Assembly (NCBI GenBank): GCA_028023455.1
Contig: JAQFVV010012394.1
Span: 24,935,053-24,999,052 of the forward strand
From: Epiperipatus broadwayi
Lineage: Eukaryota > Onychophora > Udeonychophora > Euonychophora > Peripatidae
Length of the DNA stretch: 64,000 bases
Reading direction: 5' to 3'
A model generated the notes under the pieces. The model saw only the letters and a program-made list of their open reading frames with translations. It was not told where the DNA came from and did no database searches. Below are positions 48,271-57,733 of the stretch, one piece after another. The position numbers and the translations under genes are program-made. Every line of letters starts with the position of its first letter. Within the stretch, counting starts at the first letter, position 1.

Positions 48271-48909
48271 ATCATATAACCATTATTTTATATATTTTAC
48301 AATACCATTCTTAATCATATTTAACTTTAGCTCTATAGCTTTGCTTCTCTTTTTCCTTACTTGTATTTTTTTATTATTTTTTTCTTACTTTCATTTTATT
48401 CCTATTTTTTTATTTTATTCTATCTTATCTATCATTCCACATTTATTTTTTAATATATCACTTTCCCTTTCCATGTTATTTTTTATATATATTTATTTCC
48501 TAATATTTTTTATTATCTTCTATTATTTTATATATTTATTCCTTTATTAATATTCCTATTTTATTCTTATTCTTATCTCCATTTTTATTTTCTTATTCTC
48601 ATTTTTTATTTTTTCATTTTACCTACCTCTCTATAAGTTTTACACAATGTTAGAAAAAAATCAAATCTTTTATCGACTACTGATTGAGAAAAAAAAAAAA
48701 AAGTAACTTTTAGCTTGAATGATTATTAACTTGAAAATGTAAATCAGTTTAAATGTCATGGTAGTTTTATAAGTAGAAAGATATTGAGGTAAAACATAGT
48801 TTCTGCTGTGCTGCTGTGGTTTTTAATAAATTAAAGAATAGATGATTTCATCACTGGAAAATAACTACAGCAACTAAGCTATATAGAGAACTGTTATTTT
48901 ACCTTTTAC
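48271..48909. other. Pyrimidine-rich low-complexity tract and AT-rich DNA
   Basis: 48330-48640 is an almost continuous T/C/A tract with TTATTCC-like units. No supported gene. Confidence 0.5.
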
Positions 48910-49023
48910 CTAATTCTTTCATAACATAAGGTATATGAGCACAGACTTTCAGATGACCCATCACTCTCCACTCTATCTAATAACACTGATACACTCAAGC
49001 ACATATATGCCGAAAAGATAAAT

Positions 49024-49078
49024 AATCACCAATATACGTCTTTCATGCTAAACCAGCAATCGTCAGTTGGTCCAGATT
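49024..49078 (-). ncRNA. Family B hammerhead ribozyme, intact core
   Basis: Minus strand: AATC, TGG, ACCAA, CTGACGA (N7 is variable in hammerheads), stem II TGCT/AGCA with loop GGTTT, GAAA, GACGTATA, TTGGT, GATT. Inner (5 bp) and outer (4 bp) parts of stem I pair perfectly. Cleavage is predicted after the A that precedes TTGGT. Stem III is reduced to a single pair. Confidence 0.75.
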
Positions 49079-49535
49079 ATCATCTCCCACACATATATAC
49101 GTATATTGGTGATTATTTATCTTTTCGGCATATATGTGCTTGAGTGTATCAGTGTTATTAGATAGAGAGGAGAGTGATGGGTCATCTGAAAGTCTGTGCT
49201 CATATATCCTATATTATATATATAGACACAGGTATATAATAAGCCTGTGTTTCAGTTATTACATTGTAGAGATGTCTGCCCATCCTTGCATATGTATTAA
49301 ATGGATTATGTCCTGTACATGTGGGGTTCAGATTGACTTTAGGTCAACATGGGTGTGACAAGAAACTCGGCCTCAGGGTGGCCTTCGAGCATTCCATCAT
49401 CAGATTTTCAATTAGATGGACGGTTGAAGAGTTGGAGAGTGTAGTAGATTGGAGCCTGTCCATTAATTAAAGTATAACGATTGTCTATCTTAATATATAT
49501 CTGAGCACTTATAGTATATATGTGTGGGAGATGAT

Positions 49536-49590
49536 AATCTGGACCAACTGATGGTTGCTAGTTTAGCATGAAATACGTATATTGGTGATT
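49536..49590 (+). ncRNA. Family B hammerhead with one core change
   Basis: Same layout, but the first box reads CTGATGG (last conserved A lost). Stems I and II and GAAA are kept. It lies one unit length downstream of the inverted partner in the same element. Confidence 0.65.
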
Positions 49591-49748
49591 ATTTATCTTT
49601 TCAGCATATATGTGCTTGAGTATATCAGTGTTATTAGATAGAGTGGAGAGTGATGGGTCATCTGAAAGTCTGTGCTCATATACCCTATATTACATATGTA
49701 GACACAGGTATATAATAAGCCTGTGTTTCAGTTACTAATTCTTTCATA

Positions 49749-50105
49749 TAAATGAGACTTGAACACACTATTGGCATAATATAAAAGCATGGGAACAATT
49801 TTATTTAGGAACGCCTCATGCAATTTCAAAAATAAAATAAGATCATAAAACCAATCAATGTATTTAACTTTCTGGCTATGATACTATAGAGTCCATTATT
49901 GTAAAATCACTCAGATTGGACACAAGAAATGAATAAAGAATGCAAAATTTTCTAAAATGTTTTATGTTGCTCTTGAGCATGGTTTTCATACGAGAAGTGG
50001 ACCGTGTTTACATTATAAGAATTATTAATTAATATAAAAAATATAAGGTAATAAACTGAAGTAATGTGAAATAAAGATGTAATAGAGTAAATAAAAACGA
50101 ATTAC
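49749..50105. other. Unassigned AT-rich spacer
   Basis: Separates two family B insertions; nothing else supported. Confidence 0.4.
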
Positions 50106-50118
50106 TATAATATAAAGA

Positions 50119-50891
50119 GTATATGAACACAGACTTTCACACAACCCACCACTCTCCACACTATCTCATAACACTGATATACTTGAACACATATATGTTG
50201 CAAAGCATTTCATGCTAAACCAGCAATCACCAGTTGGTCCAGATTACCATCTCTTCACATATATGCTATAAGTACTCAGATATATATTAAGATAGCCAAT
50301 CCTCATACTTTTCCTCATACTTTAATGGACAGGCTTCAATCTACTCCACACTCCAACTCTTCAATCATCCATCCAATTGAAAATCTGATGATGGAATGCA
50401 GGCCAAGATTCTTGTCACACCCATAGTAGAGATGTCTGCCCATCCCTTGTATATGTATTAAATGGATTATGTCATGTACATGAGGGATCAGATTGACCTT
50501 AAGTCAACATGGGTGTGACAAGAATCTTGGCCTCAGGGTGGCCTTTGAGCATTCCATCATCAGATTTTCAATTGGATGGATGGTTGAAGAGTTGGAGGGT
50601 GAAGTAGATTGAAGCCTGTCTATTAAAGTATGAGGATTGTCTATCTTAATATATATCTGAGCACTTATAGCATATATGTGAAGAGATGGTAATCTGGACC
50701 AACTGATGATTGCTGGTTTAGCATGAAATATGTATACTGGTGATTATTTAGCTTTTCAACATATATGTGTTCAAGTATATTAGGGTTATGAGATAGTGTG
50801 AAGAGTGGTGGGTTGTGCGAAAGTCTGTGCTCATATACCCTATATATTACATATATAGACACAGGTATATAATAAGCCTGTGTGTTTCAGT
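50119..50891 (+). mobile_element. Family B element with target duplication
   Basis: 13-bp direct repeats TATAATATAAAGA at 50106-50118 and 50892-50904. An inverted unit at the left (50119-about 50432) is followed by a full plus unit from about 50433. The centre holds ATTCCATCATCAGATTTTC in both orientations. The left end is truncated, while the right terminus AAGCCTGTGTGTTTCAGT is complete, the same polarity as the neighbour at 48924. Confidence 0.9.
50691..50745 (+). ncRNA. Family B hammerhead ribozyme, core intact
   Basis: AATC (50691), ACCAA (50698-50702), CTGATGA (50703-50709), stem II TGCT/AGCA, GAAA (50725-50728), TATGTATA, CTGGT, GATT. One stem I pair next to the cleavage site is lost (C where T is expected); otherwise as in the other copies. 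A left-arm partner on the minus strand near 50207-50250 reads CTGGTGA and lacks the 3' strand of stem I. Confidence 0.72.
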
Positions 50892-51059
50892 TATAATATA
50901 AAGAATAAAATAAGAGTTTTAAGGTTTATTCAATAAAAAAAATTATTAAATGAAAAAATTAAGATTTTAAAATTAAGGAATAGGATTACAATAAAAGAAA
51001 AAAGGTAAAGATTAGATTTAAATTTTAAGTTTTATTTATTTATAAGTATTCATATATTT

Positions 51060-51180
51060 AGAAGTATGTATGTATATGTTTGTATCTTTGTGACTATATA
51101 TATATATGTATGTATAGTTTGCGTATGTAATATATATATATTTGTGTATATATATGTGTATAGTTTATATATATATTTTG
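51060..51180. repeat. TA/TG-rich simple repeat
   Basis: Alternating TATA, TGTA and GTATG units. Confidence 0.85.
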
Positions 51181-51230
51181 TAGTTCTGAGAAAGATTGCA
51201 GGGGCAATCGAAACTGTTAACTGGCAAGAA
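51178..51230 (+). ncRNA. Family D hammerhead-like motif
   Basis: GTAGTT, CTGAGAA (CTGATGA expected), stem II GATTGC/GCAATC with loop AGGG, GAAA, CTGTTAACTGG. Stem II is a perfect 6-bp helix whose bases differ from the copy at 48214, i.e. compensatory change. The first box is mutated. Confidence 0.5.
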
Positions 51231-51344
51231 ATGATTGTATGAGCATTGGTTTAATAATAAAGGAATTAAATATGAAAAAGAGGATTGATAAGGATTATCT
51301 CAAAGACATTCTAAATAAGTGCAATAGCAATTATTTCTATTAGA

Positions 51345-51595
51345 AAGATAATGCGAAGAATAGAATACATTGGAGTATTTTAATTAAACGTGGTGTTTTC
51401 AGAAAGAAGTTTTCTGCTATAGAAATTAAAAGATAACACCAGATAATATCAAATAGAAAAATAGATATGGCAAGGAATAGAATATATTGAAGAATTATAA
51501 TTAAACATAGTGTTGAAGTATTCAGCATAAAAAATTGCTATTATAGAAATTAAAAGACAACATTGGAAAATATCAAACAGCAAAAAAGACCAGCA
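51345..51595 (+). repeat. Two tandem copies, ~121-bp unit
   Basis: AGAATACATTGGAG...ATTAAAAGATAACACCAG and AGAATATATTGAAG...ATTAAAAGACAACATTGG are adjacent diverged copies. Confidence 0.65.
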
Positions 51596-52199
51596 TTTAC
51601 CATATGTGGATATATTACTATATATAGACGTATTTGTCGTCCACAGATGGGTTTGTATAGTTATTGCAAAACTCATTTCTAGAAGTGTTTTTTTTTTTAT
51701 CCCTCTTTTCTTGGGGGGGGGGGGGGGATTAAAATGGGCATAATCTTTTACAAGCATCTGTTTATTATTACTATGTCTTATTATAGTATTTTTAGAATTT
51801 TATGAAGCCTCTTTTAAATAAAAATTTTCTAATGTCTTGTCAATCAGTTAAGTCTTACTTCTATATAATAAACTGGATAAAATAACAGCCGGATATACAA
51901 ATAATTTAATCGCGGCAGTTATTTCTCTGCGATAAAATGTCCTGCCTTTTAACTTGTTAAAAGCAGTAGCTGGCAAGGTATTTAAATTGACTCCTATTCT
52001 CAACTTTGATAAAATGCAGGCTAAAAGTTACTGAACATTTTTCTTCCATTACTGGCTGACAATGGATACAAATGCGCTGTTTTTGTATTTTCGTAATTAC
52101 TCTATTGATTATTTTTCTCTCTCTTATTTTCCAGCTTAAAGATTTCCGTAAATTAAATACTTAAAACGTATAGACATTTTTAGATATGTTATTCATATT
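51596..52199. other. Upstream DNA of the GTPase exon
   Basis: Contains a 15-base G run at 51713-51727, very unusual for this window, and otherwise AT-rich DNA. No gene supported. Confidence 0.45.
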
Positions 52200-52409
52200 T
52201 TTAAACCTTACTAAAGTTTTAAATTTTATTCTTGATCCGATTGTTAGATGGCGGTTCTGTTTATTTTGCTACCCCCTCCCATTTTTCCCCTCGTAATTTT
52301 TACGTTTTTACGCATGCGCCAAACGTATACGGTAAAATTATTTAAGTAGAAAGAGCCTGGCTAATCAAATAACTTTTGAAATCCATTCCAATCTCTTAGG
52401 AAACTGCAG
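52200..52409 (+). promoter_or_regulatory. Probable promoter and 5' UTR of the Ric/Rit-like gene
   Basis: GC and CpG content rise just upstream of the first exon. ACGCATGCGCC at 52311-52321 resembles an NRF1-type site. No TATA box stands out. The leader has an in-frame TGA at 52377-52379, 10 codons before the ATG, with no AUG between, which supports the assigned start. The transcription start cannot be placed. Confidence 0.5.
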
Positions 52410-52527
52410 ATGAGCGCTTATGACATTTCTCAAGAAATGGCTAATTTTCAGACTGCAACAAATACGAGAGGAGGTATTCGCGTCTATAAAATTGTTATTT
52501 TAGGCGACGGTGGAGTAGGAAAGAGTG
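52410..52527 (+). CDS. Ric: First coding exon of a Ric/Rit-type Ras-family GTPase
   Basis: 39 codons plus one base. A short, non-conserved N-terminal extension (MSAYDISQEM...) leads into RVYKIVILGDGGVGKS, the first beta strand and G1/P-loop that binds the GTP phosphates. RVYKIV(I/V)LGDGGVGKSA is the form known from Drosophila Ric, the orthologue group of vertebrate RIT1/RIT2, calmodulin-binding plasma-membrane GTPases without a C-terminal lipid site. The exon ends AGTG and is followed by GTAAGT (52528-52533), a consensus donor. The dangling G, completed by CN in exon 2, gives the expected alanine, so the intron is phase 1 and splits the codon after GKS. An upstream in-frame stop fixes the start. 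Later exons (switch I, DTAG, NKxD) are not found in the remaining 11.5 kb. A related Ras-family gene remains possible. Confidence 0.85.
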
Positions 52528-55060
52528 GTAAGTGTTTTTATTTCTTTAATATTTTCTTAATGTTTGTTACGATGCAGGGAATATTATAGTTTGTTTACTG
52601 ATCCGTGGAATTATTTCTGATTGTTTGTAGAAAGTGATTTTAATCTCATTTATCTTTCGTTCTGTTGTTGCAATAATCCAGTTCGAAATCAGCTGAGCGA
52701 TTAGTCGACTTTATCTTTTTTTTTTTTAAACCTAATTACAATAATTAAACAAATTAATTCCACGCATTCCTTAATGAATAAAAAACAAAAACAAATATTC
52801 TTTCTATTGCTTCGTTTATTAGCGTTTTGCTAAGGGAACTTTGACCCTCGTGTCTGATATAGATTGCTTTGTAATGTGATTGCTTTATAATGTATTGTAA
52901 ATATTTGTTCTAGATTCCCAGAGTTTTTAATCCAAAACTTATTTATAAAGAAGTTTTAAATGCTGATTAGCTTCGTTTTTTATTCTCTGTAGGTTGAGTT
53001 ATAATTTAGTAGGAAACGAACACTTTATTCTGCGAACTATTCTTAAAATCAATGATCTGTTGTGGGTTCTTTATTGTAATTAACACATTTTGTGAAAACA
53101 ATATGTGTGGGTTGTCAAGTAACTTAAGATATTTAGCATTTAATTATATAATTAACATTTTATTTTTATGTTCCTTTTGAAATCGATCATTTTAATAACA
53201 ATGCAAAAAATGTTTTAGCGTTGAATTAAGTACAACTTGGAAATTAAATTTTATATTAAGGCAAATTAAAACGAATTTTCAAACAATGCTATTATTTTTT
53301 AAGCATAGTTTTTATAATTTGAAAATGAACGAATTTTAATAATAACTTCTTAGACATTTTGCTGTTTTCGTTATCTGCAATGATTTTTTTTTCCGTTCTC
53401 TTTTTAAATTTGAGAATCTCTCTACTTTTTTTTCTTTAATATTGTTTATTACACGCGTCTTGGCTGCGCGAGGTTTTGCGCCATTATTTTTATTAATGAC
53501 GGCAGCAGTTCATTATCATTGTTGTCACTAAAACTATACATTAAAAAAGAAAGTACTGTAGAATGAATTAGTATTATTTTGGATGGTCTCATGATTTACA
53601 TAGACATTTAAGATAAGATTACAAAAGTCCTCCTAAACAGTTGATTTTACATAAGAAAACATCAATTTCTCGTGTTTGGATTTTTTTACCATTTCAACAC
53701 TTGTAACGAAATTAAAGCTGGCGGGATTTTTTCCCTCCAGCAGTTTTCACACTTGTGATACTTGTATATGTGTCAAGGGATCTATTTAAAAAAAACATTT
53801 GTAATTATTAGGGGCATCAAATCGTCATAGAATCTTGGCGATCATATGAACAACATTTCATCGGAATAATCCCATCATCGGGTAGTTTATTCAGACTGCT
53901 CTAAATAAAATAATTATGGGAGGGAATTGCTTGGGGATTTATAACAAGTTCGAATACCAGAAGTGGCAAAGTTGGGCTGTGATCCAGGGACTTTGAATCT
54001 AGAAGTTCATTATTTTACTATTTCATCAAATCATGCCAGGTCACATTCATTAAATATGATGATTTCGTTTGCTTGTCCTTTTCTTCTTTGTCATCAATTT
54101 TTCAAGTATTATATGCATTTACAGATAATTAGATTAATTCATGATAAGAACAAATAGGACAATCTGTGTTTCAAGCTATTGTCCAAGTTTGATTTAATGA
54201 GTATCCATTTGTTTATTTTCTTGCATAATGCGTTCTCAAATATCTACCAGCATCACAATTGAAAAAAAATACTTTACCTGTCCTTTTTAGTGCCCAAAAT
54301 TTATACTGGTAGAGATTCCCGAAAATTACATAGACTTAACAATTTTAATCTTTGTTTTAAAGATAAGTCCTTTAATCTAAGAAGAGATTTACAATTCAAC
54401 TCTACCCAGTATTCGTTCATATAGATTCTCTGATGATGATAAATGGTCTACTTCATTATCAATTATAGGATTTGCCATGACATTTCACTATTATCAGTGT
54501 TTTTTATATAGTTAACTGTAATCTCAACTTTTCACTCTGTTTTCTTAACTTTCTCAATAAATCCTAAAAGTTTTTTGTATTTTCAGCCTAAGATATGCTC
54601 TAGCAGATGTAAGATTGTTGATGTTTCATTATCCACTAATCCTGATTCCATACTTGTCTTCATATATCCTTCATCATGTATTCTATATGCAGTTTGAATC
54701 AGTATACAGCCAATATGTTCAGCTCAGCTCTCTTTAAGCATGGCTTCTAATTTTACATAGATATTTTCATAAAAATAATGAAATGTTCAAATTTACACCC
54801 TTTCCTAAGACTGTTACATAATTTAGGATAACCACTTGAATCCAATATCTTGGTGTATATAAAAATTTCAGCAATAATCAAAGTATTCAATATTATCTGA
54901 TCATTAGTATCTCTGTGAGCCAAGACCATTATTTACTTGTGGGTCTACTAATAAAAAAGAATTCACTTATTTTTAAATTAATATATTGTTCATTTTTAAT
55001 ATTATTTAGTACTTTTAATAGAAGATATTAAACTTTGTTTGTGCTATGAATTTACATTTG
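52528..55060 (+). other. First intron of the GTPase gene, 5' part
   Basis: Begins GTAAGTGTTTT. A CpG-bearing patch at about 53450-53510 (CACGCGTCTTGGCTGCGCGA) might be a regulatory element. A degraded SINE-like stretch may lie at 53940-54060. No second exon seen. Confidence 0.5.
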
Positions 55061-55192
55061 GAAAACAGTTATTGGCATTGGCTGGATTTGAAGAGATATA
55101 GATGTCTGAAAATTTAAGATTTCTACTTGTTGAGTACTGTTTTAGATAAACCTTGTGCTTGAGTTGGTATTTTGGATCTAATATCTGAATAT

Positions 55193-55244
55193 CCTAGCAC
55201 TTCACTGAGGAGAGCCATCAGCTCAAAAACAGTTTGGGGGTAGG
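55193..55244 (+). ncRNA. Family C hammerhead, upstream copy
   Basis: CCTAGCAC, TTCA, CTGAGGA (55205-55211), stem II GAGC/GCTC with loop CATCA, AAAA where GAAA is expected, ACAGTT, TGGGG, TAGG. One core base is lost; the stems are kept. Confidence 0.6.
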
Positions 55245-55600
55245 GATAATTCTAGACAGGAGATTTTAAATGCTTTCTCTTCTGGCATTTTTTGGAAAAG
55301 CTTGTTAAGAGTTATTAGCATGCTCATTATAGTACATTTGTAGTACAAGTTTATTAAGTTAAGTCATGTGATGTATGACTTGATTTTCTTACTATTATAG
55401 TTTTGCTTTTGAGGCTTTGGTGATGTTATATTGCTAAAGCTATTAATATATGGTGCATCTGAACCCATGTGGCTATTTAAGTTAGACAGCTGGATTTGAA
55501 GACATGTAGATGTTTGAAAATTCCAGATTTTCTATTTAATAGTTAAATATTAGATAAATGTTGTGCTTGATTTAGTATTTTGGATCTAGTATCTGAATAC

Positions 55601-55652
55601 CCTAGTGCCTCACTGAGGAGAGCCATCAGCTCGAAATCGGTTTGGGGATAGG
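55601..55652 (+). ncRNA. Family C hammerhead ribozyme, intact
   Basis: Outer stem I CCTA (55601-55604) with TAGG (55649-55652); inner stem I CCTCA (55608-55612) with TGGGG (55643-55647); CTGAGGA (55613-55619, N7 is G); stem II GAGC/GCTC with loop CATCA (55620-55632); GAAA (55633-55636); short stem III; GTT at 55640-55642 with predicted cleavage at 55642/55643. This copy has the strongest stem II in the window. Confidence 0.85.
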
Positions 55653-55815
55653 AATAATTCTAGATAGAAATTTTAAATGCTTTCTCTTCTGGCATTTATC
55701 AAAAAGCTTGTTTAGATCTTTTAGCGTGCTCATTATATTACATTTGTAGTACAAGATTATTAAGTTAAGTCCCATGATGTATGACTTGATTTTCTTACTA
55801 TTATGGTTTATTGAT

Positions 55816-56206
55816 ATGTATTATGAATAAGTGCTCAAAGAATTTTGGCTTTTACTGTCAAATTGAAATTATATCACTTTATTCAGTGCTTAAAACTTTT
55901 CATGCACACACAAAAAATTTCACTTATAGCATGATATATTTATTAGAAAAATAATGCATATATATATATATATTGATTAAATCTTAAAAAGAAAATTAAA
56001 TGGTTAATTGCTCTGGAAATCATGTGATATATGAGCAATATTAGATTGAAGTTGAAGTTCTTTAGATCATGAAACCATTACTTTGCCACTTCCTAAAACT
56101 ACAGTGACATTTTATCTAACATGGTACATTCACATATTTAGCTTTCTTTATATATTTTCATATAATTAAAATCAATCAAAACACATTTCACTTCCAAATT
56201 TTACCA
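55816..56206 (+). other. Intronic AT-rich DNA
   Basis: Only a (TA)n run at 55960-55974; nothing else supported. Confidence 0.4.
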
Positions 56207-56345
56207 CCAAATATCACATGATCATCATTCTTTTATGCTTTTACAAGCTGTTTTCATGGTGGCAAAACTCTCCATATAGTAGTGCTACTCAGTGTATCCA
56301 TTGATTTACTCTGGTTTGCACTGAATGGCGCTACTGTATAATAAA
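56207..56345 (-). mobile_element. Family A fragment, short hairpin
   Basis: Left terminus ACCACCAAATATCACATGATC; arms of about 60 bases (ACTCTCCATATAGTAGTGCTA and inverted partner GGCGCTACTGTA). No ribozyme region. Confidence 0.7.
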
Positions 56346-56349
56346 GAAT

Positions 56350-56850
56350 AGGGAGTTAGAGAGATGGAGAACTAGTATGGAGAGTAAAAAGTAAATAGAA
56401 TATTAGGTGTAAGTTAATATATGATAGTAAGTAAAGTAGTTTATTGTTTAAGGCTTGAATGGGATTTTTAGCAACAAGAGAATATACATGTAAATGGAAA
56501 AATACGGGTGATTTAGTCTGTAAATTGTGTAAGGAAGAAATAGAAAATATTAGGCATCTGTTAATTGAATGTAAATGCTTGAAAACAGAAAGGGTACATA
56601 TAATGAAGTTATGGAAGAATATATATGAAAAAAGTGATTATATAGAAAGTGGATTATTGGTTTTTATGTTGGGTTTGGGAAAAGGTAACAGGGATTTAGA
56701 TATAAAGGCAGTTGACAAAGACTATATTGTGGAAATGGGATGGAGCAGAATATGGGAATGGAAAATAAAGTGGCTAACAGGTTTCTCTGGGCATAATTAC
56801 TGAGAGATTCTTGACTTTGTTTAAGGAAAAGCCACAGTACATCATGCCAC
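56350..56850 (+). pseudogene. LINE C-terminal fragment with zinc-binding motif
   Basis: Open from 56459 to 56803 (114 codons): TREYTCKWKNTGDLVCKLCK, then EEIENIRHLLIECKCL. The C-x2-C...H-x4-C pattern is that of the zinc-binding module found after the reverse transcriptase in several LINE groups (zf-RVT type). The ATG at 56459 is not a natural start: similar sequence continues upstream behind a TGA. A (CACAT)n-like stretch at about 56847-56872 may be the LINE tail. Different family from the RTE and jockey/CR1 copies. Confidence 0.6.
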
Positions 56851-57378
56851 ATCACACATCACATCCTCTGTGTTCAAATTTTAAATATAATATGGAAGCT
56901 ACTTGTAAATGAGTATGAGCATTCCATTTTGAAAGAAAGAGAAAATTGCTTTAGAAATGAATTGTGCAATTATTCAAACTAACCCATGATCCACAAATAT
57001 GTCTACATATAAAACATTTGCTGGTCCATTTTTCTGTTTATTTGATATTTTATGATACTGTTATTATTTAACAACTTTTAAGTAATAATTATTTTCATGT
57101 AAAAGTAATGTAGTAACTGAGCATATTCATTTGTATTTAGACTTAGTGTATTGAAACTTTCAAGATATTAATATGAACAGCATAATAGTAAAGATGCTAT
57201 TTAGATAGTTGCAGACTGACCAATGACAAGGATCAATAATCAGATATTGATCACAGAATCTGGTTAGCATTACCATCAGACAACTATTGATTACTCGAAC
57301 TTATGTAGATGTCTCAAGAATGGATTATTGCTGTTAATCACTCAGGATCATCATATATAAAGCTAGCAAATTCATCAA

Positions 57379-57722
57379 ATAAGGCAAAACTCTCTTCATA
57401 CAGTAGTGCCACCCTGTGCCAACCAGAGTAATCAATGGATGCCAGAAGCCTAGTGCATAAAATCCCTATCTAGTGCTTACTCATCCAATATCCCCAGACT
57501 AGTTTCTGGCTTGTGGCCTTCGTCAGTGAGAAGCCTTGGAAAATAATCTGGGGATATTGGATGAGTAGGCACTAGATAGGAATTTTATGCACAAGCCTTC
57601 TGGCATCCATTGATTACTCTGGTTGGCACAGGGTGGACTACTGTATGGAGAGAATTTTGCTTTGTTTAATAACAGTTATGTGCTAGCGTAAGAGATGGTG
57701 ATCATGTGATGCTTAGTGGTCT
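57379..57722 (+). mobile_element. Family A hairpin element with target duplication
   Basis: 11-bp direct repeats AAATTCATCAA at 57368-57378 and 57723-57733. Arms of about 155 bases meet near 57540. The right terminus GTGATGCTTAGTGGTCT is complete and the left is cut within the CAAAACTCTC block. Same truncation polarity and target-duplication size class as the family B elements. Confidence 0.88.
57483..57540 (-). ncRNA. Family A hammerhead ribozyme, intact core
   Basis: Minus strand: TCCAA, CTTCTCA, CTGACGA, stem II GGC/GCC with loop CACAA, GAAA, CTAGTC, TGGGG, TTGGA. Outer and inner stem I pair (with G-U). Predicted cleavage lies between the complements of 57497 and 57496. The plus-strand partner in the right arm is truncated just before the second box. 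Confidence 0.78.
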
Positions 57723-57733
57723 AAATTCATCAA

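Larger units (their letters stand above)
48924..49734 (+). mobile_element. Family B element with tandem and inverted units
   Basis: 14-bp direct repeats CTAATTCTTTCATA at 48910-48923 and 49735-49748 bound the element exactly. It consists of an inverted partial unit (48924-about 49098), a partial plus unit (about 49099-49262) and a full plus unit to 49734. The plus units are offset by about 476 bases. The right terminus GCCTGTGTTTCAGTTA is complete and the left is cut inside the TATGAGCACAGACTTTC block. Full right end, truncated left end and long target duplication indicate target-primed insertion in plus orientation. Confidence 0.9.
55075..55815 (+). mobile_element. Family C hammerhead repeat, tandem dimer (408-bp unit)
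   Basis: Two direct copies, about 55079-55400 and 55490-55815, share GCTGGATTTGAAGA, TATTTTGGATCTA, TCACTGAGGAGAGCCATCAG, GCTTTCTCTTCTGGCATTT and ATGTATGACTTGATTTTC. The first boxes are 408 bases apart. Each copy carries a hammerhead in the same place and on the same strand. Transcription across the dimer and cleavage at both sites would release a 408-nt monomer, as in the retrozyme model. No inverted unit is present, unlike families A and B. Confidence 0.82.

Noticed and set aside
48341-48550. 69-codon plus-strand frame of hydrophobic residues
   Set aside because: Translation of a T/C-rich low-complexity tract; no start context or homology.
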